NCBI RefSeq assembly: GCF_002973525.1
Contig: NZ_PVEN01000001.1
Coordinates: 62,001-126,000 of the forward strand
Reading direction: 5' to 3'
Length of the DNA stretch: 64,000 bases
Origin: Paraburkholderia sp. BL21I4N1
Lineage (GTDB): Bacteria; Pseudomonadota; Gammaproteobacteria; Burkholderiales; Burkholderiaceae
In this document: piece by piece, positions 16,999 to 27,908 of the stretch
Numbering within the stretch: the first letter of the stretch is position 1
Layout: each line of letters opens with the position of its first letter
Made by a program: the position numbers and the translations under genes
Notes under the pieces: model-generated
What the model was told of the DNA's origin: nothing
The model's input: only the letters and a program-made list of their open reading frames with translations
The model's database searches: none

Positions 16999-19203
16999 AT
17001 GTTCAACCACACGCCGCTTGCGACCGCGTTAGCGCTAGCCTTTGCCATTCCTTTTGCGACGCCGGCCGTCGCGCAGACTGCCGTGCAAGGCACGACGCAG
17101 TCGTCGACCGACAAAGCCGCAAGCGCCAGCGCCGCTACCGCCACCACCGACAGCGGCACGCTGCCGACCATCGGCGTCGCGGCGCAGGCTGAACAACAGG
17201 ACTTCCAGGCGGAGAAATCGAATGTCGGTGCGAAGACGCCCACCGCATTGCGCGACATTCCGCAGACGGTCACCGTCATCAATAAAGACGTGCTCGCTTC
17301 GCAAGGCGCCACGTCGTTCCAGGACGCGCTGCGCAATGCGCCGGGCGTGACGATCGGCGGCGCCGAAGGCGGCCAGATCGGCAACAACATCAACCTGCGC
17401 GGTTTCACCGCGCAGAACGACATCTATCTGGACGGCTTCCGCGATCGCAACCAGTACTATCGCGACACCTTCGACCTCGAGGAACTCGAAGTGCTGTACG
17501 GTCCGTCGTCGATGTTGTTCGGCCGCGGCTCCACGGGCGGCGTGATCAATCAGGTCAGCAAGAAAGCGAACCTGAAAGACTCGGCGGAAGTCTCGGAAAT
17601 GATCGGCACCGACGACCGCTATCGCAGCACCGTCGACGTGAACCACAAGCTGACCGACACTGCGGCGATTCGTTTGAACGCATTCGGCCAGAGTCTCGGC
17701 TCGACGCGCGACGTGATGAAGAACAAGGACTATGGCATCGCGCCGGAAGTGCGCTTCGGCATCGGCACGCCGACCGAGGTGACGCTGTCCGCGCTGATCC
17801 AGCACAACGACGACATGCCTGACTACGGCGTGCAGGCCTTGAACGGCCGTCCGTCGCCGGTGCCGAAGAATACGTTCTACGGCCTGACCACCGACCGCAC
17901 GATCCAGGACGTGCAGACGTTCACCGCCGCGATCAAGCACAAGTTCTCCGACGCGCTGACGCTGACCAACCAGACGCAGTTCTCGCACTCGATGACCGAC
18001 GCCCGCGAGACCGCGCCGCAATCGGTGCTGACGGGCCCGCTCGCTACCAGTCCCGCGCTGGTCAACGGCAACTTCACAAGCTTGTCGCCGTCGCAACTGT
18101 TCATCAAGTTGCAAAGCCACGACCGCGTGATCGAGAACCACTCGCTGTACAACGACACCACGGTCGAATACAAATTCGACACCGGCCCGATCAAGCACGA
18201 CCTGATCGCCGGCGTCGAACTCGGCCACGACAGCTACTCGAATCAGGCGTACACGCGTAACAACCTGCCGGTCGTGACGATGCTGAACCCGGCGTACCTG
18301 TCCTCGCCAGCGGGAGTCACCACCACGGTCGGCAACTACGCGAACTCCGGCTCGAATGAAATTGCCGGCTACGTGAACGACACGATTTCGCTCGGCCAGC
18401 ACTGGAAGGTGATTGGCGGTTTGCGTTGGGATCGCTTCCAGGCGCAGATCCACAACTCGATCAGTCTGCCGGCTTACGCGAGTCAAACCAACTTCTTCAC
18501 CAGCGTTCGCGCCGGCGTGATTTATCAGCCGACCGACTGGCAGTCGTACTACGTGTCGTACGGTACGTCGTTCGATCCGTCGCTCGAAGCGTTGACTGTC
18601 ACAAACCTCACGCAGAATCTCGCGCCGGAGTCGACCAAGTCGTATGAAGTGGGCGGCAAGTGGGATCTGCTCGGCGGCAATCTGTCGGTGAATTCGGCGT
18701 TCTTCCGCGAGGAAATGACCAACGCCCGCACCCAGGTCTCGCCGACCGAATACGAACTCGACGGCGATATTCGCGTGGACGGTTTCCAGGCCGGCGTAAC
18801 CGGTCACATCACCGACAAGTGGCAGATCTTCGGCGGCTATACGTACATGGACGCCGTGGTGCTGAAGGCGCTCGACGGTACGCAAGGGCATACGCCGGCC
18901 AACACGCCGCGTAACACGTTGACGCTCTGGACCACCTACGCGATCACGCCGCATTGGGAAATTGGCGGTGGCCCGACGTACATGTCGCCGCGCTACGCGT
19001 CGAATACGAACTACGTCGAAGTGCCGGGCTACACGCGTTGGGACGCCACCGCCGCTTACCACGCGAAGAAATACGACGTGCGCCTGAACCTGTTGAACCT
19101 GACCAACAAGCAGTACTACGACGGTCTGATTCAATCGGACGGCGGCCGCTCCGTGCCGGGTATCGGCCGCACGCTGCTGGCCACGTTCGACTACCGCTTC
19201 TGA
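16999..19203 (+). CDS. TonB-dependent siderophore receptor (Fiu/catecholate type)
   Basis: A 734-residue outer-membrane receptor importing ferric siderophores with TonB/ExbBD energy. A signal peptide ends near TPAVAQTA. The plug domain spans about residues 75-190 (RDIPQTVTVINKDVLASQG, NINLRGFTAQNDIYLDGFRD, VLYGPSSMLFGRGSTGGVIN), and the beta-barrel ends in the expected terminal aromatic (ATFDYRF). The DGFRDRNQYYRDTFDLE plug signature and the downstream piuC/PepSY genes are like Fiu/PiuA catecholate receptors. Probably Fur-repressed through the upstream palindrome. Confidence 0.93.
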   Translation: MFNHTPLATALALAFAIPFATPAVAQTAVQGTTQSSTDKAASASAATATTDSGTLPTIGVAAQAEQQDFQAEKSNVGAKTPTALRDIPQTVTVINKDVLASQGATSFQDALRNAPGVTIGGAEGGQIGNNINLRGFTAQNDIYLDGFRDRNQYYRDTFDLEELEVLYGPSSMLFGRGSTGGVINQVSKKANLKDSAEVSEMIGTDDRYRSTVDVNHKLTDTAAIRLNAFGQSLGSTRDVMKNKDYGIAPEVRFGIGTPTEVTLSALIQHNDDMPDYGVQALNGRPSPVPKNTFYGLTTDRTIQDVQTFTAAIKHKFSDALTLTNQTQFSHSMTDARETAPQSVLTGPLATSPALVNGNFTSLSPSQLFIKLQSHDRVIENHSLYNDTTVEYKFDTGPIKHDLIAGVELGHDSYSNQAYTRNNLPVVTMLNPAYLSSPAGVTTTVGNYANSGSNEIAGYVNDTISLGQHWKVIGGLRWDRFQAQIHNSISLPAYASQTNFFTSVRAGVIYQPTDWQSYYVSYGTSFDPSLEALTVTNLTQNLAPESTKSYEVGGKWDLLGGNLSVNSAFFREEMTNARTQVSPTEYELDGDIRVDGFQAGVTGHITDKWQIFGGYTYMDAVVLKALDGTQGHTPANTPRNTLTLWTTYAITPHWEIGGGPTYMSPRYASNTNYVEVPGYTRWDATAAYHAKKYDVRLNLLNLTNKQYYDGLIQSDGGRSVPGIGRTLLATFDYRF

Positions 19204-19225
19204 TGTAAGCCGAACGGTTGCGTTA

Positions 19226-19257
19226 GGCTTGCCGTTTTCGGTCGAGAACGGCAAGCC
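19226..19257 (+). promoter_or_regulatory. Strong intercistronic hairpin between receptor and piuC
   Basis: An inverted repeat with an 11-bp perfect core (GGCTTGCCGTT / AACGGCAAGCC) that extends to about 14 bp with one G-U pair, closing a 4-nt loop. No U-run follows, so it is more likely an mRNA-stabilising or partial-attenuation element lowering piuC relative to the receptor than a full terminator. Confidence 0.6.
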
Positions 19258-19275
19258 CACGCCAAGGAAACACTT

Positions 19276-19959
19276 ATGTTGCTGCGGATTCCGAATGTAC
19301 TGAACGCCGAGCAGTTGCGCTTCGTGCGCGAGCGGCTCGATCAGGCCGGCGACGCCTGGGTCGACGGTCGCGCGACCGCCGGCTATCAGGGCGCGCCGGT
19401 CAAGCGCAACCAGCAGATCGCCGAGCACACGCCGCTCGCGCGCGAACTCGGCGACGTGATTCTCGCGGCGGTCGAACGGCATCCGCTGTTTATCAGCGCG
19501 GTGCTGCCGAATCAGGCCTATCCGCCGCTCTTCAATCGCTACGAAAGCGGCATGACGTTCGGCAGTCATGTGGACGGCGCGGTGCGGGTGCTGCCCAACG
19601 GCGTAAAGCTGCGCACCGACGTCTCGGTGACGCTGTTCATTTCCGGGCCCGACGAATACGACGGCGGCGAACTGGTGATCGAAGACACCTACGGCGTGCA
19701 GCAGGTCAAGCTGCCGGCCGGCGACATGATCGTCTATCCGGCCACGAGCCTGCATCAGGTGACGCCGGTCACGCGCGGGGCGCGGCTCGCCAGTTTCTTC
19801 TGGGTGCAAAGCCTCGTGCGCAGCGACACGCAGCGCGCGCTGCTGTTCGACATGGACACCGCGATTCAACGTCTCAATGCCACCCACGCCGACGATGCCG
19901 CGCGCCGCAGCCTCGTCGGTTGTTATCACAACCTGTTGCGTACCTGGAGCGAAACGTGA
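19276..19959 (+). CDS. piuC: Fe(II)/2-oxoglutarate-dependent PKHD-type hydroxylase
   Basis: A 227-residue PiuC/YbiX-type dioxygenase. The double-stranded beta-helix iron triad is intact: H98 and D100 in [11 protein letters not shown], and H160 in TSLHQVTPV, with R170 as the 2-oxoglutarate-binding arginine. Length matches the family. It lies 72 bp after the siderophore receptor, separated by a hairpin. PiuC homologues are iron-regulated and commonly sit beside PiuA/Fiu receptors; the hydroxylated substrate is unknown. Confidence 0.93.
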   Translation: MLLRIPNVLNAEQLRFVRERLDQAGDAWVDGRATAGYQGAPVKRNQQIAEHTPLARELGDVILAAVERHPLFISAVLPNQAYPPLFNRYESGMTFGSHVDGAVRVLPNGVKLRTDVSVTLFISGPDEYDGGELVIEDTYGVQQVKLPAGDMIVYPATSLHQVTPVTRGARLASFFWVQSLVRSDTQRALLFDMDTAIQRLNATHADDAARRSLVGCYHNLLRTWSET

Positions 19960-20678
19960 GCGTACCCGAGGCAATCGACCTTCAACCAGCCACGGGCCTC
20001 GACCCGGCCGCGCGCGAGCCGCAACGGCTCGGCGGCAGCGAACTGAAGGCGCGCCAGCAGCGCTCGCGCCGCGCCACCTTCGTCAAATGGCTGCGCAAGG
20101 TGCACGGCTGGATCGGCTTGTGGGGCGCGGCGCTGGGGCTGTTGTTCGGTACCACGGGCTTTCTGCTGAATCATCGCGGCGGCCCGTTGAAAGTGTCGAC
20201 CGGCGAGCCGCAAGTGTCGACGATGCAAGTGCCGTTGCCGCAACCCGCGCCGGAAACGCCGCGCGAGTTGGGCAAATGGCTGAAGCACGAATTGCATCTG
20301 ACCGGCACGCCGGGACGCGTGCAGAAAGAGCCGGCGCACCCGGTCGCATGGGGCGATCGCAGCGTCGTGCAACCCGAGCATTGGCAGCTTAACTTTGCGT
20401 CGCCGCATGAAAATACCTCGGCCGAATACTGGGTCGGCAACGGCTATGTGACGGTCAAGCGCAGCGACAACACGTTTCTCGCGATGCTGACGAATCTGCA
20501 CAAGGGCGTCGGCTTGAGTGTCGGCTGGGTTTTGCTGATCGATACGCTGGCGGGCAGCATCATTCTGCTGTCGCTGACCGGCGTGCTGCTCTGGACCGAG
20601 CTGAACAAACGCAAGACGGTGGGCGCCGTGCTGGTGCTCGGCTCGATCGTTGCGGCGGTTTGTGTGGGTCTGCTGTAG
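19956..20678 (+). CDS. PepSY-associated TM helix protein (PiuB-like)
   Basis: A 240-residue inner-membrane protein. The GTG start at 19956 overlaps the piuC stop (GTGA), indicating translational coupling. After a ~45-residue cytosolic N-terminus comes the PepSY_TM motif [31 protein letters not shown], a periplasmic segment with the PepSY-like [28 protein letters not shown], and two C-terminal helices ([22 protein letters not shown] and [19 protein letters not shown]). PepSY-TM proteins beside siderophore receptors are thought to help ferric-siderophore reduction or release; here this is inference from context. Confidence 0.88.
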   Translation: MSVPEAIDLQPATGLDPAAREPQRLGGSELKARQQRSRRATFVKWLRKVHGWIGLWGAALGLLFGTTGFLLNHRGGPLKVSTGEPQVSTMQVPLPQPAPETPRELGKWLKHELHLTGTPGRVQKEPAHPVAWGDRSVVQPEHWQLNFASPHENTSAEYWVGNGYVTVKRSDNTFLAMLTNLHKGVGLSVGWVLLIDTLAGSIILLSLTGVLLWTELNKRKTVGAVLVLGSIVAAVCVGLL

Positions 20679-21021
20679 GGCTGTTTCAGGTCTACCGTCA
20701 CGACGCGGCGGGCAAGGATACGGTCGGGAAGATCGCCTTGCCCGCGCGCTTTATTAAAGTACGTTTTACCGGCATTTTGCCGCCAACCATCAATCTCCTT
20801 TGTCCCTGCGAAGCGTGCTGTCCAGCAGCCCGCGCCGGGACGCGAAAACCCCGCCGCTTCAGGCGTTTACACGCCTTCCCGACTTCCCCCGGCAGCTTGT
20901 GACGTGCGAGAATCGCGCTAGAACAATTGCGCCGTTTTGCACCCGCCTTCCATCGTATCGGGCACCCGTTCCTCAACGCGGCGCCGTACGATCGTGACGC
21001 CGCCGCGTCGAGGAGATCGCG
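20679..21021. other. Intergenic region before the hybrid kinase
   Basis: About 340 bp with no convincing gene. GC-rich at the left, with runs of C in the middle. The end carries the Shine-Dalgarno GAGGAG (21010-21015) six bases before the TTG start of the kinase gene. Confidence 0.5.
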
Positions 21022-24000
21022 TTGAAAGAGCCGGACAGTTTCACGTCGGATATGCCGTCTACGCCCCGCGCCGCACCGCCGTTTTTGTCCGGCGGCGGCG
21101 AACTGGGCGCGCTTATTCGTGCTTACGACTGGACACAGACTTCGCTCGGCGCGCCCGAGAGCTGGCCGCAAGGGCTGAAGCTCGCGATCCGCATCATGCT
21201 GACTTCGCGCCAACCCATCTGGATCGGCTGGGGCGACGAGCTCATCAAGTTTTACAACGACCCGTACAAGTCGATCATTGGCGGCAAGCATCCGGTGGCG
21301 CTCGGTCAGCCTGCGCGTGTGGTGTGGCGCGAAATCTGGACCGAGATCGAGCCGCTGCTGAACACTGCGATGACGGGCACCGAAGGCATCTTCGTCGAAC
21401 AGCAGTTCCTCATCATGGAGCGCAATGGCTTCCCCGAGGAAACCTATTACACCTTCTCGTATAGCCCGATTCCCGGCGACGACGGCGAGCCCGGCGGGAT
21501 CCTCTGCGCCAATAGCGACGACACGCTGCGCGTGGTCGGCGAACGCCAACTGGCGCTCCTGAAGGAACTGGCGGCCGCCAGTCCGGACGGCCGCGACTGG
21601 CGCGAGGCATGCGAACTGAGCGCGCGCGCGTTGAAGTCGAATCAGCAGGATATCCCCTTCGCGTTGCTCTATGCCGCCGAACCCGGCAGCGATACGGTTA
21701 CGCTCGTCGCGTCGAGTGGCGTCGAGCCGGGGCATCCGTTGGCGCCCGCGTCCATGAGTCTGACCGGTGAACCGGCATGGCCCGTGGCCGACGTATTGAA
21801 TATCCAGGTCCCGCACATGGTGCGCGGTTTGACGCAGCGTTTCGGTACCGAGGTGCCGCGCGGTCCGTGGCACATCGCACCCGAGCAGGCCGTGATTCTG
21901 CCGGTGTCGACGGGCAGCGAAACGACGCAAGCGGTGGTGCTGATCGCCGGTCTGAATCCTTGCCGCCTGTTCGACGACGCTTACCGCAGTTTTCTGAATC
22001 TGACCGCCGGCCAGATCGGCGCGGCGATCGGTTACGCGCAGGCCTATGAAGAAGAGCGGCGGCGCGCGGAGGCACTGGCCGAAATCGACCGCGCGAAGAC
22101 CACCTTCTTCTCCAACATCAGCCACGAATTCCGTACGCCGCTGACGCTGATGCTGGGTCCGCTCGAGGAATTGCTCGCCAGGCCGCAGCGGGAGGCGGGC
22201 GTCGTCAACGCGGTGCCCGGCGGCGGCAACGACCTCGACGACCGCGCGCTGATCGAGATCACGCATCGCAACGGCTTGCGTCTGCTGAAGCTGGTGAACG
22301 CACTGCTGGATTTTTCGCGGATCGAGGCGGGGCGCATTCAGAGTTGCCCGCAGCCTACCGACATTGCCGCCTTCACGGCTGAACTCGCGTCGCTGTTCCA
22401 GTCCGCGATCGAGGCGGCTGGCTTGCGGCTCGAGGTGGACGTTCCCGCTGCGCCGGTGGTCGTGCAACTCGACCGCGAGATGTGGGAAAAGGTCGTGATG
22501 AACCTGCTGTCGAACGCGTACAAGTTCACGTTCTTCGGCACGATCCGGGTGACGGTGCATGCGATCCAGGGCGAGGGCGTCACGGTCAGCGTGACGGATA
22601 CCGGCATTGGTATCGCCGAAGAAGAAGTGCCGCGCCTCTTCGAGCGCTTTCATCGCGTGGCGGGTGCGCCGGGCCGCTCGGTCGAAGGCAGCGGCATTGG
22701 ACTCGCCATGGTGCAGGAGCTGGTCAAGCTGCATGGCGGCACGGTGCAGGTGGACAGCGTACTCGGCGACGGCGCGTGCTTCACGGTCACGCTGCCGCGC
22801 GGCGCCGTGCCGGCTCAGACTGAAGACGACGCCGTGCATGCCGCCATGAGCCGACACGCGCGCACGTATGCCGACGCGGCTTTGCGCTGGAGTCCGGAGA
22901 ACGAGATTCTCGCGGATGCGCCGGTTGCCGACGGCCCGCGCGGCGGCGCAATAGGTTCCGATGCCGCACCGGCGGCTGCCGCGCGCCTGCTGGTGGTCGA
23001 CGACAACGCGGATTTGCGCGAGTACATGAGCCGGATTCTGCGCGCGGCAGGCCACGACGTGCAGCTCGCCTCCGACGGTCAGGCGGCGCTCGACGCCGCG
23101 CGCGCGGCGCCGCCGGATCTGGTGTTGTCCGACGTGATGATGCCGCGCCTCGACGGTTTCGGCCTGCTGCGTGAACTGCGCGCCGATCCCGTGTTGCGCG
23201 ATACGCCGGTGCTGATGCTGTCCGCCCGCGCGGGGGAGGAATCGCGCCTCGACGGTATCGAGCACGGTGCGGACGACTATCTGACCAAGCCGTTCTCCGC
23301 CCGCGAATTGCTGGCCCGCGTGGCCGGCAATTTGCAATTGGCCCGTTTGCGTCGCGAGACCGAAATGAAGCTGCGCGAGGAATCGCGCACGCTGGAAATT
23401 CTTAATCGCGTCGGCTCGACGGTCGCGGCCGAACTCGATCTGAGCCGCGCGGTGCAGATCGTGACCGATGCCGCCACCGAACTCGCCGGCGCCGCGTTCG
23501 GCTCGTTCTTCTACAACGTGCTCGACGATCATGGCGGCAGTTACACGCTTTACACGCTGTCCGGCGTGCCGAAGGAAACCTTCGATCGCTTCCCGATGCC
23601 GCGCAACACGGCGGTGTTCGCGCCCACATTCAGCGGCACGGGGATCGTGCGTGTCGAGGACATCACCCAGGATCCGCGCTACGGCCACAACGCGCCGCAT
23701 AAGGGCATGCCGGAAGGCCACCTGAAAGTACGCAGCTATCTGGCCGTACCGGTGCAGTCGCGTAGCGGCGAGGTGGTCGGCGGGTTGTTCTTCGGTCACC
23801 CGGAGCCCGGCGTGTTCACCGAGCGCGCCGAGCGGATCGTCGTCGGCATCGCCGCGCAGGCGGCCATTGCAATCGACAACGCGCGTCTCTATCAGGCCGC
23901 GCAAACCGAGATTGCCGAGCGCACCAAGGCGCAGAACGCGCTAAGCGATCTGAACGAGACGCTGGAACGCCGCGTGATCGAAACGGTGGCGGACCGTGAC

Positions 24001-25950
24001 CGTCTGTGGGAGTTGAGCGAGGATCTGCTGGTGGTCGCCGACATCGAGGGCCGCCTGCAACGCGTAAGCCCGTCGTGGAGCACGGCGCTCGGTCATAACA
24101 AGCACTGGCTGCTGTCGCGGTCTTACGTCGACCTGGTGCATCCGGATGACATCGAGGTCGTCGCCGCGCATCTGGCCGAATTGCGCCGTACCGGTGTGCC
24201 GGTGCGCTACGAAAACCGCTTCAAGCGGATCGACGGCAGCTGGCGCTGGGTCGCGTGGACGCTCGCGCTCGATCCCGATACCGCACGGATTCACGGCGTG
24301 GGCCGCGACGTCACGGCCGACAAGGAAACCACGGAGGCGCTGCACCTCGCCGAAGAAGCGTTGCGCATGGCGCAGAAGATGGAGGCGATCGGCAAGCTCA
24401 CGGGCGGTGTCGCGCACGACTTCAACAATCTGCTGCAGGTGATTGGCGGCAATCTGCAATTGCTCGCGAAAGACGTCGCGGGCGCGGAGAAGGCCGAGCA
24501 ACGTGTGCGCAATGCGCTGGCGGGCGTGGCGCGCGGTGCGAATCTCTCGTCGCAATTGCTGGCGTTCGGGCGGCGTCAGCCGCTCGCGCCGAAGGTCGTC
24601 AATCTCGGCCGCTTCGTGCGTGGACTCGACGATATGCTGCGGCGTGCGCTCGGCGACGGCGTCGAGATCGAGACCATCGTGTCGGGCGGCCTGTGGAATA
24701 CGCTGGTCGATCCGTTCCAGGTGGAAAACGCGCTGCTCAATCTGGCGATCAATGCGCGCGACGCGATGAGCGGCCACGGCAAGCTCACGATCGAAGCCGG
24801 CAACGCCGCGCTCGACGACGGATACGCCAAGCGCAACGCCGAGGTGACACCCGGCCAGTACGTCATGCTCGCGGTCACGGATACCGGCGCGGGGATGTCG
24901 CCGGAAGTGCGCGAGCGCGTCTTCGAACCGTTCTTTACCACCAAGCCGGAAGGTCAGGGCACCGGCCTCGGCTTGAGCATGGTGTACGGTTTCGTCAAGC
25001 AGTCCGGCGGCCATGTGAAGATCTATAGCGAAGAAGGGCACGGTACGACCATTCGCATTTATCTGCCGCGCGTCCGCGAGGAAGAGGACCTCGAAACCAA
25101 TATCGACGCCGGCCCGGCAAAGGGCGGCACGGAAACGATGCTGGTGGTCGAGGACGACGAGGAAGTGCGCACCACCGTGGTCGAAATGCTGTCCGATCTC
25201 GGCTATCGCGTGCTGAAGGCGAAAGACGCGCAGAGCGCGCTGGCGATTGTTGAAAGCGGTGTGCCGATCGACATGTTGTTCACCGACGTGGTGATGCCCG
25301 GCGCGTTGCGCAGCACCGAACTTGCGCGCAAGGCGCGCGAGCGGCTGCCGGCGATCGCGGTGCTGTTCACGTCGGGCTATACGGATAACGCGATCGTGCA
25401 TTCCGGGCGGCTCGACGAAGGCATCGAATTGCTCAGCAAGCCGTACACGCACGAGGCGCTGGCGCGCAAAGTCCGCTACGTGTTGCAGACGCAGAATCCG
25501 CAAGCGGCCGAGATTGCCGAAGCCGAGCGGCACCTTCTTGAGATCGAGCCGCCACTCGCGGCGGACAGCGCCGACGGTTTTGCCGCGAGCGCACGGCTGC
25601 GGATTCTGCTGGTGGAAGACGACGAGTTGATCCGCGTGAGCACGGCGGAATTGCTGCGCACGTTCGAGTTCGACATTCTGGAGGCCGAAGGCGAGCGCGA
25701 AGCGAAGCAGATGCTGCGCGATCACGCGATCGACGTGATGCTGACCGACGTGGGGCTGGCCGGCAAGTCCGGGGTGGATCTGGCGTTGGACGTGTGCCGC
25801 GAACGGCCCGATCTGCGGGTGATCTTTCTGACCGGCTACGACCTCGTGCTGACGCCGGAACAGCGCAAGGTGTTGCCGCACGCCATGCTGCTGCGCAAGC
25901 CCTTCGAAATGCTGGATCTGATCGATGCGCTGAAAACGCCGCTGAGCTAG
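21022..25950 (+). CDS. Giant soluble hybrid sensor kinase with two kinase cores and three receivers
   Basis: A 1642-residue protein starting at TTG with a well-placed GAGGAG. Domain order (residues approximate): PAS-like sensor 25-165, GAF 180-340, first HisKA with H368 in [11 protein letters not shown], first HATPase 480-605, receiver 1 at 655-770 (Asp in [13 protein letters not shown]), second GAF 790-960, PAS 990-1100, second HisKA with the phosphoacceptor His near 1131 ([13 protein letters not shown]), second HATPase to about 1355, receiver 2 at 1372-1490 (LFTDVVMPG), receiver 3 at 1526-1642 (MLTDVGLAG). No transmembrane segment is seen, so sensing is probably cytoplasmic. It stands alone, without an adjacent output regulator. 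Confidence 0.92.
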   Translation: MKEPDSFTSDMPSTPRAAPPFLSGGGELGALIRAYDWTQTSLGAPESWPQGLKLAIRIMLTSRQPIWIGWGDELIKFYNDPYKSIIGGKHPVALGQPARVVWREIWTEIEPLLNTAMTGTEGIFVEQQFLIMERNGFPEETYYTFSYSPIPGDDGEPGGILCANSDDTLRVVGERQLALLKELAAASPDGRDWREACELSARALKSNQQDIPFALLYAAEPGSDTVTLVASSGVEPGHPLAPASMSLTGEPAWPVADVLNIQVPHMVRGLTQRFGTEVPRGPWHIAPEQAVILPVSTGSETTQAVVLIAGLNPCRLFDDAYRSFLNLTAGQIGAAIGYAQAYEEERRRAEALAEIDRAKTTFFSNISHEFRTPLTLMLGPLEELLARPQREAGVVNAVPGGGNDLDDRALIEITHRNGLRLLKLVNALLDFSRIEAGRIQSCPQPTDIAAFTAELASLFQSAIEAAGLRLEVDVPAAPVVVQLDREMWEKVVMNLLSNAYKFTFFGTIRVTVHAIQGEGVTVSVTDTGIGIAEEEVPRLFERFHRVAGAPGRSVEGSGIGLAMVQELVKLHGGTVQVDSVLGDGACFTVTLPRGAVPAQTEDDAVHAAMSRHARTYADAALRWSPENEILADAPVADGPRGGAIGSDAAPAAAARLLVVDDNADLREYMSRILRAAGHDVQLASDGQAALDAARAAPPDLVLSDVMMPRLDGFGLLRELRADPVLRDTPVLMLSARAGEESRLDGIEHGADDYLTKPFSARELLARVAGNLQLARLRRETEMKLREESRTLEILNRVGSTVAAELDLSRAVQIVTDAATELAGAAFGSFFYNVLDDHGGSYTLYTLSGVPKETFDRFPMPRNTAVFAPTFSGTGIVRVEDITQDPRYGHNAPHKGMPEGHLKVRSYLAVPVQSRSGEVVGGLFFGHPEPGVFTERAERIVVGIAAQAAIAIDNARLYQAAQTEIAERTKAQNALSDLNETLERRVIETVADRDRLWELSEDLLVVADIEGRLQRVSPSWSTALGHNKHWLLSRSYVDLVHPDDIEVVAAHLAELRRTGVPVRYENRFKRIDGSWRWVAWTLALDPDTARIHGVGRDVTADKETTEALHLAEEALRMAQKMEAIGKLTGGVAHDFNNLLQVIGGNLQLLAKDVAGAEKAEQRVRNALAGVARGANLSSQLLAFGRRQPLAPKVVNLGRFVRGLDDMLRRALGDGVEIETIVSGGLWNTLVDPFQVENALLNLAINARDAMSGHGKLTIEAGNAALDDGYAKRNAEVTPGQYVMLAVTDTGAGMSPEVRERVFEPFFTTKPEGQGTGLGLSMVYGFVKQSGGHVKIYSEEGHGTTIRIYLPRVREEEDLETNIDAGPAKGGTETMLVVEDDEEVRTTVVEMLSDLGYRVLKAKDAQSALAIVESGVPIDMLFTDVVMPGALRSTELARKARERLPAIAVLFTSGYTDNAIVHSGRLDEGIELLSKPYTHEALARKVRYVLQTQNPQAAEIAEAERHLLEIEPPLAADSADGFAASARLRILLVEDDELIRVSTAELLRTFEFDILEAEGEREAKQMLRDHAIDVMLTDVGLAGKSGVDLALDVCRERPDLRVIFLTGYDLVLTPEQRKVLPHAMLLRKPFEMLDLIDALKTPLS

Positions 25951-26084
25951 GCGGGGGACGCTGTGGGCTTGGCAGGGCACACCGGAGTGCCGGCCCGCGC
26001 CTGCCGGCTTGCCAGCGGGAAAGCGACGGCGCGCGCTAGAATCGTCGCGCTTGAAGTGAGTCCCCCACTTCCTATCGGAACATC

Positions 26085-26399
26085 ATGAAAACATCGCGCC
26101 GCGAATTTCTGCTGAGGCTCAGCGTGGGCGTCGGCTCATCGCTCGTTCTGTCGGGCACCGCGTTCGCCGACCCCGCGAATACGCTCAGCGAAGCCGATCC
26201 GAAGGCGCAAGCCGTCGGCTATAAAGAAGACGCTTCGAAGGTCGACAAGGCGAAATATCCCGGCTATGCGGCGGGACAGAATTGCGGCAACTGCTCGCTG
26301 TTTCAGGGCAAAACCACCGATACCTACGGCGGCTGCACGCTGTTCGGCGACAAGCAGGTCGCCGCGCGCGGCTGGTGCGATTCGTACTCGAATATGTGA
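26085..26399 (+). CDS. High-potential iron-sulfur protein (HiPIP), Tat-exported
   Basis: A 104-residue periplasmic electron carrier. The N-terminus is a Tat-type signal (MKTSRREFLLRLSVGVGSSL) with cleavage near AFADP. Four cysteines in the HiPIP pattern (C67, C70, C84, C98: CGNC, GGC, WC) hold one [4Fe-4S] cluster, with the conserved AAGQNCGNCSLF and GWCDSY contexts. Size is typical. It is monocistronic, convergent with the DOPA-dioxygenase-like gene. HiPIPs donate electrons to terminal oxidases or photosynthetic centres. Confidence 0.94.
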   Translation: MKTSRREFLLRLSVGVGSSLVLSGTAFADPANTLSEADPKAQAVGYKEDASKVDKAKYPGYAAGQNCGNCSLFQGKTTDTYGGCTLFGDKQVAARGWCDSYSNM

Positions 26400-26432
26400 C
26401 GGGCTGTTGAGCGGCCGCTTCGACGCACCGCG

Positions 26433-26474
26433 TGTGACCCGCTTGTGACCCGCTTGTGACCCGCTTGTGACCCG
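26433..26474. repeat. 11-bp tandem repeat, about four copies
   Basis: The unit TGTGACCCGCT is repeated three times perfectly plus a partial fourth copy between the convergent HiPIP and DOPA-dioxygenase-like genes. It abuts the stop codon of the minus-strand gene. It is likely a slippage-prone microsatellite. Confidence 0.9.
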
Positions 26475-26825
26475 TCACCCCAGTGCGCTCAATACCAACT
26501 CATGCGATCGGCCAATCCACACTGCCGCGTCGCGATGGTCGCTCAGTGAATCGCCCGTATTCGGGTGCAGGAACACATCGAGCGCGCCGTGATTCAGTGT
26601 GAGCCAGCCGACCAGTTCCGCGAATTGCTCGGGCGCGAACGCGAGTTGATACGACCACATAGGGTGCGGCCCAACCGGGCGTTCATGAAAGCGGCCCAAT
26701 TGCAGCTTGCCGTTCCAGTGCGCTTGCACTACGTCGCGAAAGGCCCACGCGGCGTCGCGGCTGCTCGCGTCGAAATAGATGTGGGCGTGCCAGCTTTCTA
26801 TGGCTGAGGTGTCGCGAAGGTTCAT
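26475..26825 (-). CDS. DOPA 4,5-dioxygenase family protein
   Basis: A 116-residue small ring-cleaving dioxygenase-like protein (DOPA_dioxygen family). The paired histidines WHAHIYFD near the N-terminus and HERPVGPHPMWSYQLAF in the middle, plus LTLNHGALDVFLHPNTGD, are the conserved metal-binding features. Fungal and plant members cleave catechols between carbons 4 and 5; bacterial members are less well studied. It may share a transcript with the GNAT gene upstream on the same strand, 38 bp away. Confidence 0.9.
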   Translation of the reverse strand: MNLRDTSAIESWHAHIYFDASSRDAAWAFRDVVQAHWNGKLQLGRFHERPVGPHPMWSYQLAFAPEQFAELVGWLTLNHGALDVFLHPNTGDSLSDHRDAAVWIGRSHELVLSALG

Positions 26826-26863
26826 GGCAGGGTCCGTGGTGAGGTTCAGTCTTTATCCGACAT

Positions 26864-27337
26864 TTATTCTGCTTCAGTTTCCGCCGACGCGCGTGGCGCG
26901 TATCGCATGTAAAACTGCATCTCATCTTCGCCGTCGATCTCGAAGCCGAGACGATCATACAGGCGCTTCGCCGGATTGCCTTTGAGCACCTTGAGCGTGA
27001 CGGGCAACGCATCGGTCCGCGCGATCTGCAAAACCGATTGCAGCGCGCGCTCGCCGATGCCGCGTCCTTGCTGAGCCGGCGCAATTTGCACCTGCACGAC
27101 GACCCACTCGGTGTGGGTGCGATACGCTTTAAGCAGGCCGGCCGGCGCGCCGTCGATGCAAATCACCTGCGCCGCGTCGTAGCGATGCAGCAGGCGCGCG
27201 CGATGGGCGGTGTCGTCCACGGGTTCGCCGGCACGGGTCAGATGCTCCGTCATCGTGGCTTTGCGCAGTTCGAATAGAAAGGCTTCGTCGGCGTGTGTCG
27301 CAGGACGCAAGGTGAGGGCGGGTTCTTGAACGGACAT
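26864..27337 (-). CDS. GNAT family N-acetyltransferase
   Basis: A protein of about 157 residues with the GNAT fold: beta1 LTLRPATHADEAFLFELRKA, and the acetyl-CoA loop VQIAPAQQGRGIGERALQSVL (Q/RxxGxG), then the motif B region KGNPAKRLYDRLGF. The start was placed at MSVQEP (27337); an upstream GTG at 27361 adds eight residues, and neither has a clear Shine-Dalgarno. Substrate unknown. The last ~15 residues are a short acidic tail. Confidence 0.88.
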   Translation of the reverse strand: MSVQEPALTLRPATHADEAFLFELRKATMTEHLTRAGEPVDDTAHRARLLHRYDAAQVICIDGAPAGLLKAYRTHTEWVVVQVQIAPAQQGRGIGERALQSVLQIARTDALPVTLKVLKGNPAKRLYDRLGFEIDGEDEMQFYMRYAPRASAETEAE

Positions 27338-27908
27338 GTGGATAGCGTTGGCGGTGCCCACGCGGCAGGTAAGAATGGCTGTGAATTGTCGCGTGCGTTG
27401 CGCTTTTTTACCATGCTGCGATGTTTCGGCTTTTCCACGTTTTGCTTCAGCGACGTTGTCGGCGCTATAGGCGTACGGTCAGCGCCGACACCGCCGGGCG
27501 CGATGCACGGCGCGCGGCAACAGGCGCGGTCGGCATTTGCGGCTCGCGAGGCAGCGCGCATGCTCGACGCGGTGCGACTGCGCCGCGCTCGCCAGGTTCG
27601 GCACAAGCGCTTGAGCGTTTATTGGCATGGGCTTTGCTTTTGCCTAGTTCGCGGATTGGTGGGCGCGGGATCGACACCGCGCGTACCAAACGTCGAACCA
27701 CCGACGCCTGTCTTTCATCCCGACATGGATTCATTCGCCACGACCTTTGCTCGTGAGGGCGGGGGCGCGTGCGGCGATCGGGGCGGTAGAACCGCGCGGA
27801 TGGGATGAGTCGACATGATGGAACGCCTGGCCTGCGTTTCCATTCAGTTTGATGCGCCGTCATTCGTTCAAGACGGCGAACGGCTTAACGAACATTGCGA
27901 GGTGGGCT
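27338..27908. other. Gene-poor intergenic tract
   Basis: About 570 bp without a convincing coding sequence. Several 100-residue open frames exist on both strands but are arginine-rich, lack ribosome-binding sites and have no family resemblance, so they look like GC-driven shadows. Confidence 0.5.

Noticed and set aside
17035..19974. A 979-codon open frame on the minus strand opposite the siderophore receptor and piuC
   Set aside because: It is the antisense shadow of the strongly coded receptor and piuC genes; the translation is Arg/His/Val-rich without domains, typical of antisense frames in GC-rich DNA.
20698..23904. A 1068-codon minus-strand frame opposite the hybrid kinase
   Set aside because: Antisense shadow of a clearly recognisable kinase gene; no motifs, and Arg/His/Gln-rich composition.
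27421..27863. Several ~110-130-residue frames in the gene-poor tract
   Set aside because: Arg-rich, no ribosome-binding sites, mutually overlapping on both strands and without family resemblance.
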